Source: Nocardioides currus (GTDB lineage Bacteria > Actinomycetota > Actinomycetes > Propionibacteriales > Nocardioidaceae). Taken from it: a DNA stretch of 64,000 nt. The notes under the pieces were generated by a model. That model ran no database searches and had not been told where the DNA came from. It saw nothing but the letters and a program-made list of their open reading frames with translations. The DNA lies in contig NZ_PYXZ01000003.1 of the NCBI RefSeq assembly GCF_003057875.1, positions 248,357-312,356 on the forward strand, given 5' to 3'. Every line of letters begins with the position of its first letter. Position 1 is the stretch's first letter. Positions 60,996 to 64,000 of the stretch are shown piece after piece. A program made the translations under genes and the position numbers.

Positions 60996-61970
60996 ATGGC
61001 CGACGCTGCGACGTACACCGACAAGGGCAAGCCCTTCGAGCGCGACATGACCTACATCCCGGACCGGTTGCGCGCCGGCGACGAGCCGGCCGACCCGCTC
61101 GAGGGGGCGTACGGCGCCGACCCGGACGCGCCGTCGTGGCCGGTCGAGCCCGGCCGCTACCGGCTGGTGGCGGCCAAGGCCTGCCCGTGGGCCAACCGCG
61201 CGATCATCGTGCGCAACCTGCTCGGGCTCGAGGACGTGATCTCGCTCGGCATGCCCGGTCCGACGCACGACGCCCGCAGCTGGACCTTCGACCTCGACCC
61301 CGGTGGCGTCGACCCCGTGCTGGGGATCGAGCGGCTGCAGGAGGCCTACTTCAACCGCGTGCCCGACTACCCGCGCGGCATCACGGTGCCGGCCATCGTC
61401 GAGGTCGAGACGGTCAAGGTCGTGACCAACGACTTCCCCTGGATCACCCACGACTTCTTCTTCGAGTGGCGCGAGCACCACCGCGCCGACGCGCCCGACC
61501 TGTGGCCCGCGGACTCGCGCGAGGAGATGGAGGCCGTGATGAAGCGGGTCTTCACCGAGGTCAACAACGGCGTCTACCGCTGCGGCTTCGCCGGTTCGCA
61601 GGAGGCGTACGACGCGGCGTACGAGCGCCTCTTCGCCGCCCTCGACTGGCTCGAGAAGCGCCTCACCGACCGCCGCTACCTGATGGGCGAGGCGATCACC
61701 GAGGCCGACGTGCGACTGTTCACGACGCTCGCGCGCTTCGACGCCGTCTACCACGGCCACTTCAAGTGCAACCGCAACAAGCTGATCGAGATGCCGGCGC
61801 TGTGGGGCTATGCCCGCGACCTGTTCCAGACGCCCGGCTTCGGCGAGACCATCGACTTCGAGCAGATCAAGGCGCACTACTACCGCGTGCACACCGACGT
61901 GAACCCGACCGGGATCGTGCCGCAGGGGCCCGACGAGTCCGGCTGGACGACCCCGCACGGTCGGGGCTGA
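60996..61970 (+). CDS. Xi-class GST-like (glutathionyl-hydroquinone-reductase family) protein
   Basis: 324 residues. The catalytic Cys63 lies in KACPWANRAII, the CPWA motif of YqjG/ECM4 enzymes. RGITVPAIVEVETVKVVTNDFPWI and the helical C-terminal domain with GEAITEADVRLFTTLARFD and YHGHFKCNRNKLIEMP follow. The family reduces glutathionyl-hydroquinones. Actinobacteria mostly make mycothiol, so a mycothiol conjugate or other thiol adduct is the likely substrate. The divergent 96-nt gap to the sigma gene has a CTTCGAAG palindrome at 60965-60972. Confidence 0.88.
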   Translation: MADAATYTDKGKPFERDMTYIPDRLRAGDEPADPLEGAYGADPDAPSWPVEPGRYRLVAAKACPWANRAIIVRNLLGLEDVISLGMPGPTHDARSWTFDLDPGGVDPVLGIERLQEAYFNRVPDYPRGITVPAIVEVETVKVVTNDFPWITHDFFFEWREHHRADAPDLWPADSREEMEAVMKRVFTEVNNGVYRCGFAGSQEAYDAAYERLFAALDWLEKRLTDRRYLMGEAITEADVRLFTTLARFDAVYHGHFKCNRNKLIEMPALWGYARDLFQTPGFGETIDFEQIKAHYYRVHTDVNPTGIVPQGPDESGWTTPHGRG

Positions 61971-61979
61971 GCGCCCGGA

Positions 61980-63314
61980 TCAGGGGGTCGGCGGGCTCGT
62001 CGTCGGCGTGCCCGTCGGCGTGCCGGTCGTCGTCGGGCTCGTCGTGGGTGTCGTCGGGGTCCCGGTCGGTGTCGTGGTGGGCGTGCCCGTCGGGGTCACG
62101 GTCGGTGACGTCGTCGGTGACGTCGTCGGTGAGGTCGTCGGTGTGACCGTGGGCGTCGGGGTGGGTGTCGGCGTCTCGGTCGGCGTCGGGGGTGGCGCGG
62201 GCGCCGGCTCGGGACCCTGCACGAACGCCGAGAGCACGGGGCCGTCCTTGGTCCACAGCAGGCGGGCGGCGTACAGCGCGCGCTTGCCGACGTCCTCGTA
62301 GTCCGAGGGCCCGTGGTAGCTCTGGTAGCACGGCAGGTTGGTGCCCTTGCAGACCCAGCCGTGGAAGAACAGCCGGTTGGCGTGGGTGTCGGTGGCCTCG
62401 ACGTAGTCGGCGCCGCCGGGCCCGCACACACCGGAGTTCTGGCGGTTGACCAGCGCGTGGCCGCGGGTGCCCTGCCAGCCCTGGTGGCGGAACTTCGAGC
62501 GGCGCCAGATGGTGCGGTAGCGGCAGTCGCCGTAGTCGCCGCGCGAGGTGATCAGGTAGTACCACTGGCCGTGCTTGACCATCACCGGGTTCTCGAGCAC
62601 GCCGACGTCGCGGATCAGCTCGCGGCTGCGCCCGAACGTGCCGGTGCCGGCCGCGTTGAGGCGGATCATCCGGATCGTCGAGGGCGTGCCCTGGGTGCGA
62701 TACATCAGGAAGCGGCGGCCGTCGGGGGCGACGAACGACGAGGGGTCGATGACGCCCCGGTTGGGCAGTCCGGTGCGGCCGGCGACCGGGTCGAAGGCCG
62801 GCTGCGTCGTGGAGTAGTCGGGACACACCAGCGGGCGGTTGCTGACGGGGGTGAACTTGTCCGCCAGGGTCGGGGCGGTCGCGACGCCGATGCAGCGGTC
62901 CTGCTCGTGGGGCAGGCCGCGCGAGGGCATCGTGTAGTAGGCCAGCCAGCCGTTGGGGCCCTGCTCGATCTCCGGGCCCCAGACGCCGGCGAACTTCGCC
63001 CATGCCGGTCGCCCGTTGAGCAGGTCGCCGGTGGGGTCCCAGTTGCCCCAGTCGTAGTCGGAGACCGCGCCGCGGGCGCGGAACCCGGTCGCCGCGCCGA
63101 ACCAGCGCGTGCCGTCGAAGACCACGGTCGGGTCGCCGAAGTCGCGGGTCCAGATCAGCGGACGCGGCGCCTGCGCGGCCTTGCGTGCGTCGCTCGCGCC
63201 GTCGTCGGCGCCGCTGGCCGGTGACGAGACCGGGGACAGGACGAGCAGGGCGGGCAGCGCCGCCAGCGCGACGAGCGCGCCGAGCCAGCGGGACGGGTGT
63301 CGTGGTGCACGCAT
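61980..63314 (-). CDS. Secreted GH43-like beta-propeller protein with Thr/Pro tail
   Basis: 444 residues from ATG 63314. After a signal peptide (LGALVALAALPALLVLSPVS) comes a five-bladed-propeller-type domain with the acidic triad expected for GH43/62/117-type enzymes: Asp in RDFGDPTVVF, Asp in IDPSSFVAP and Glu in LENPVMV. Cys pairs (DRCIGV, GDCRYR, GVCGPGG, KGTNLPC) suggest disulfides. The last ~65 residues are a Thr/Pro/Gly/Ser low-complexity tail ending TSPPTP, with no domain or anchor after it. Tandem with a truncated paralogue upstream. Substrate unknown. Confidence 0.82.
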   Translation of the reverse strand: MRAPRHPSRWLGALVALAALPALLVLSPVSSPASGADDGASDARKAAQAPRPLIWTRDFGDPTVVFDGTRWFGAATGFRARGAVSDYDWGNWDPTGDLLNGRPAWAKFAGVWGPEIEQGPNGWLAYYTMPSRGLPHEQDRCIGVATAPTLADKFTPVSNRPLVCPDYSTTQPAFDPVAGRTGLPNRGVIDPSSFVAPDGRRFLMYRTQGTPSTIRMIRLNAAGTGTFGRSRELIRDVGVLENPVMVKHGQWYYLITSRGDYGDCRYRTIWRRSKFRHQGWQGTRGHALVNRQNSGVCGPGGADYVEATDTHANRLFFHGWVCKGTNLPCYQSYHGPSDYEDVGKRALYAARLLWTKDGPVLSAFVQGPEPAPAPPPTPTETPTPTPTPTVTPTTSPTTSPTTSPTVTPTGTPTTTPTGTPTTPTTSPTTTGTPTGTPTTSPPTP

Positions 63315-63393
63315 GTGGCAGGTACCCCCTTCAAGGCACTCCTTTGATACCGCGAGGCCGGGAAATTGTTGCAACTCGGCCTGCCCCGGCGTC

Positions 63394-63461
63394 GGGATAT
63401 CCATGGGAGGAACGGGGGGTGGATCGGCCCGGCACCCCCCGAGATCGCCCATGGATATCCC
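63394..63461. repeat. 68-bp two-stem inverted repeat between the GH43-like paralogues
   Basis: A perfect 14-bp outer stem, GGGATATCCATGGG (63394-63407) with CCCATGGATATCCC (63448-63461), and an 8-bp inner stem CGGGGGGT (63413-63420) with ACCCCCCG (63434-63441). It lies 10 nt from the stop of the 63472 gene and upstream of the 63314 start. Terminator for the first paralogue, or a regulatory element of the second. Confidence 0.75.
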
Positions 63462-63471
63462 CGCGGGAGGG

Positions 63472-64000
63472 TCAGAGGAAGCCGCGGACCACCGGGACGC
63501 CGTCGACCCAGTCGAGGTCGGCGGCGTACATCGGCCGGATCGCCCGGGAGCGGTGACGCACCGTGTCCTTCCGGATCCCCGGGCCGCACGGCGTGGTCGA
63601 GCCGCGGCAGGTCCAGGCGTGGAAGTAGACCCGCAGCCGCTTGGAGTGCGGCATCGGGGTCACGTCGGCGCCGCCCGGACCGCACAGGCCCGACGACTGG
63701 TCGAGCAGCACCCCCGTCGTCGCCTCGGCCCAGCTCAGGATCGAGGTCGAGCGGCGCCAGACCGTCCGGTAGGAGCAGTGGGTGAAGTCGCCCTGCGACA
63801 GCAGCATCACCCAGCCGGTGGGGCGCTCGATGAGCACCGGGTTCTCCAGCACGCCGTCGTGCCGGAACAGCTCGACGCTCTGACCGGCGGCGTGCAGGCC
63901 GCTCCTCGACAGGGGCAGCAGCCGGATCGACGACGGGATCCGGTCGGTCTTGTAGAGCAGGTGTGGCCGGCCCCCGGCGACGACGAGCGACGGGTCGATC
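63472..64000 (-). CDS. Second GH43-like secreted protein, cut by the window end
   Basis: The frame is open from base 64000 down to the stop at 63472, so the N-terminal half is outside. It aligns with the neighbouring 61980-63314 protein: IDPSLVVAGG, VLENPVLIERPTGWVMLLSQGDF, YRTVWRRSTS, SGLCGPGGADVTPM, FHAWTCRGSTTPCG and YAADLDW. The catalytic-type Asp and Glu are present. It stops at VVRGFL without the Thr/Pro tail of its paralogue. The pair are probably an old tandem duplication. Confidence 0.8.
   Translation of the reverse strand, partial: IDPSLVVAGGRPHLLYKTDRIPSSIRLLPLSRSGLHAAGQSVELFRHDGVLENPVLIERPTGWVMLLSQGDFTHCSYRTVWRRSTSILSWAEATTGVLLDQSSGLCGPGGADVTPMPHSKRLRVYFHAWTCRGSTTPCGPGIRKDTVRHRSRAIRPMYAADLDWVDGVPVVRGFL

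Overview
High-GC DNA, probably from an actinobacterium of the Nocardioidaceae (Nocardioides-like). The evidence is uniform GC-rich codon use on both strands, an MprAB two-component pair, a SigK/RskA regulon like that of mycobacteria, many ATGA/GTGA-coupled start-stop overlaps, and many start codons placed 6-8 nt after a -10-like TANNNT hexamer (leaderless transcription). I see no rRNA, tRNA, integrase, transposase, CRISPR array or replication origin. The window looks like ordinary chromosome carrying several small palindromic or tandem repeats.

Layout. 1-3.2 kb: end of an acyl-CoA carboxylase alpha subunit and an acyl-CoA dehydrogenase (branched-chain acyl-CoA catabolism). 3.3-6.6 kb: a large secreted M4-type metallopeptidase. 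6.6-11.2 kb: small enzyme and regulator units (FAD oxidase with divergent HxlR, YjbR, AraC-VOC, PCMT-like methyltransferase). 11.3-12.8 kb: an ECF sigma factor coupled to a membrane protein with a Lys/Pro/Ala-repeat tail. 12.8-22.0 kb: a SigK-type regulon made of a molybdopterin oxidoreductase, a fasciclin lipoprotein, sigK, rskA, a FAD oxidoreductase-DUF1365 fusion, two cyclopropane-synthase-family methyltransferases and a DUF1295 protein. Two of its upstream regions share an identical CAATCC-N15-CCGAAC motif. 22-32.4 kb: enoyl-CoA hydratase, HelD-like ATPase, acyltransferase, fused anthranilate/ADIC-type synthase, sulfatase lipoprotein and pabA/pabB. 32.5-40.8 kb: mprBA, GAF-ANTAR protein, GH114-like protein, a holin-like/phosphatase/kinase operon, carotenoid oxygenase with divergent TetR, and VanZ.

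40.8-51.2 kb holds the most unusual system. A 2,280-residue secreted cadherin-repeat/beta-helix protein heads an operon with three different tail-collar (MdpB-like) proteins, a GNAT acetyltransferase and a Tat-exported binding protein. No other phage structural genes are present. 51.4-64 kb: hisC-like aminotransferase, a secreted metzincin, MFS-ArsR pair, a secreted three-repeat protein, a sigma factor with a SnoaL-like domain, a glutathionyl-hydroquinone-reductase-like protein, and two tandem secreted GH43-like proteins (the second cut by the window end).

Repeats. A two-part palindromic element occurs inside the pabB coding sequence, where it is read in frame, and again after hisC in opposite orientation. 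A separate 39-bp perfect palindrome lies in frame in the carboxylase gene. A ~80-bp segment separates two genes that would otherwise overlap by ATGA. A 22-bp tandem array of palindromic units sits between pabB and mprB. These are direct sequence observations; their mobility and function are inference.
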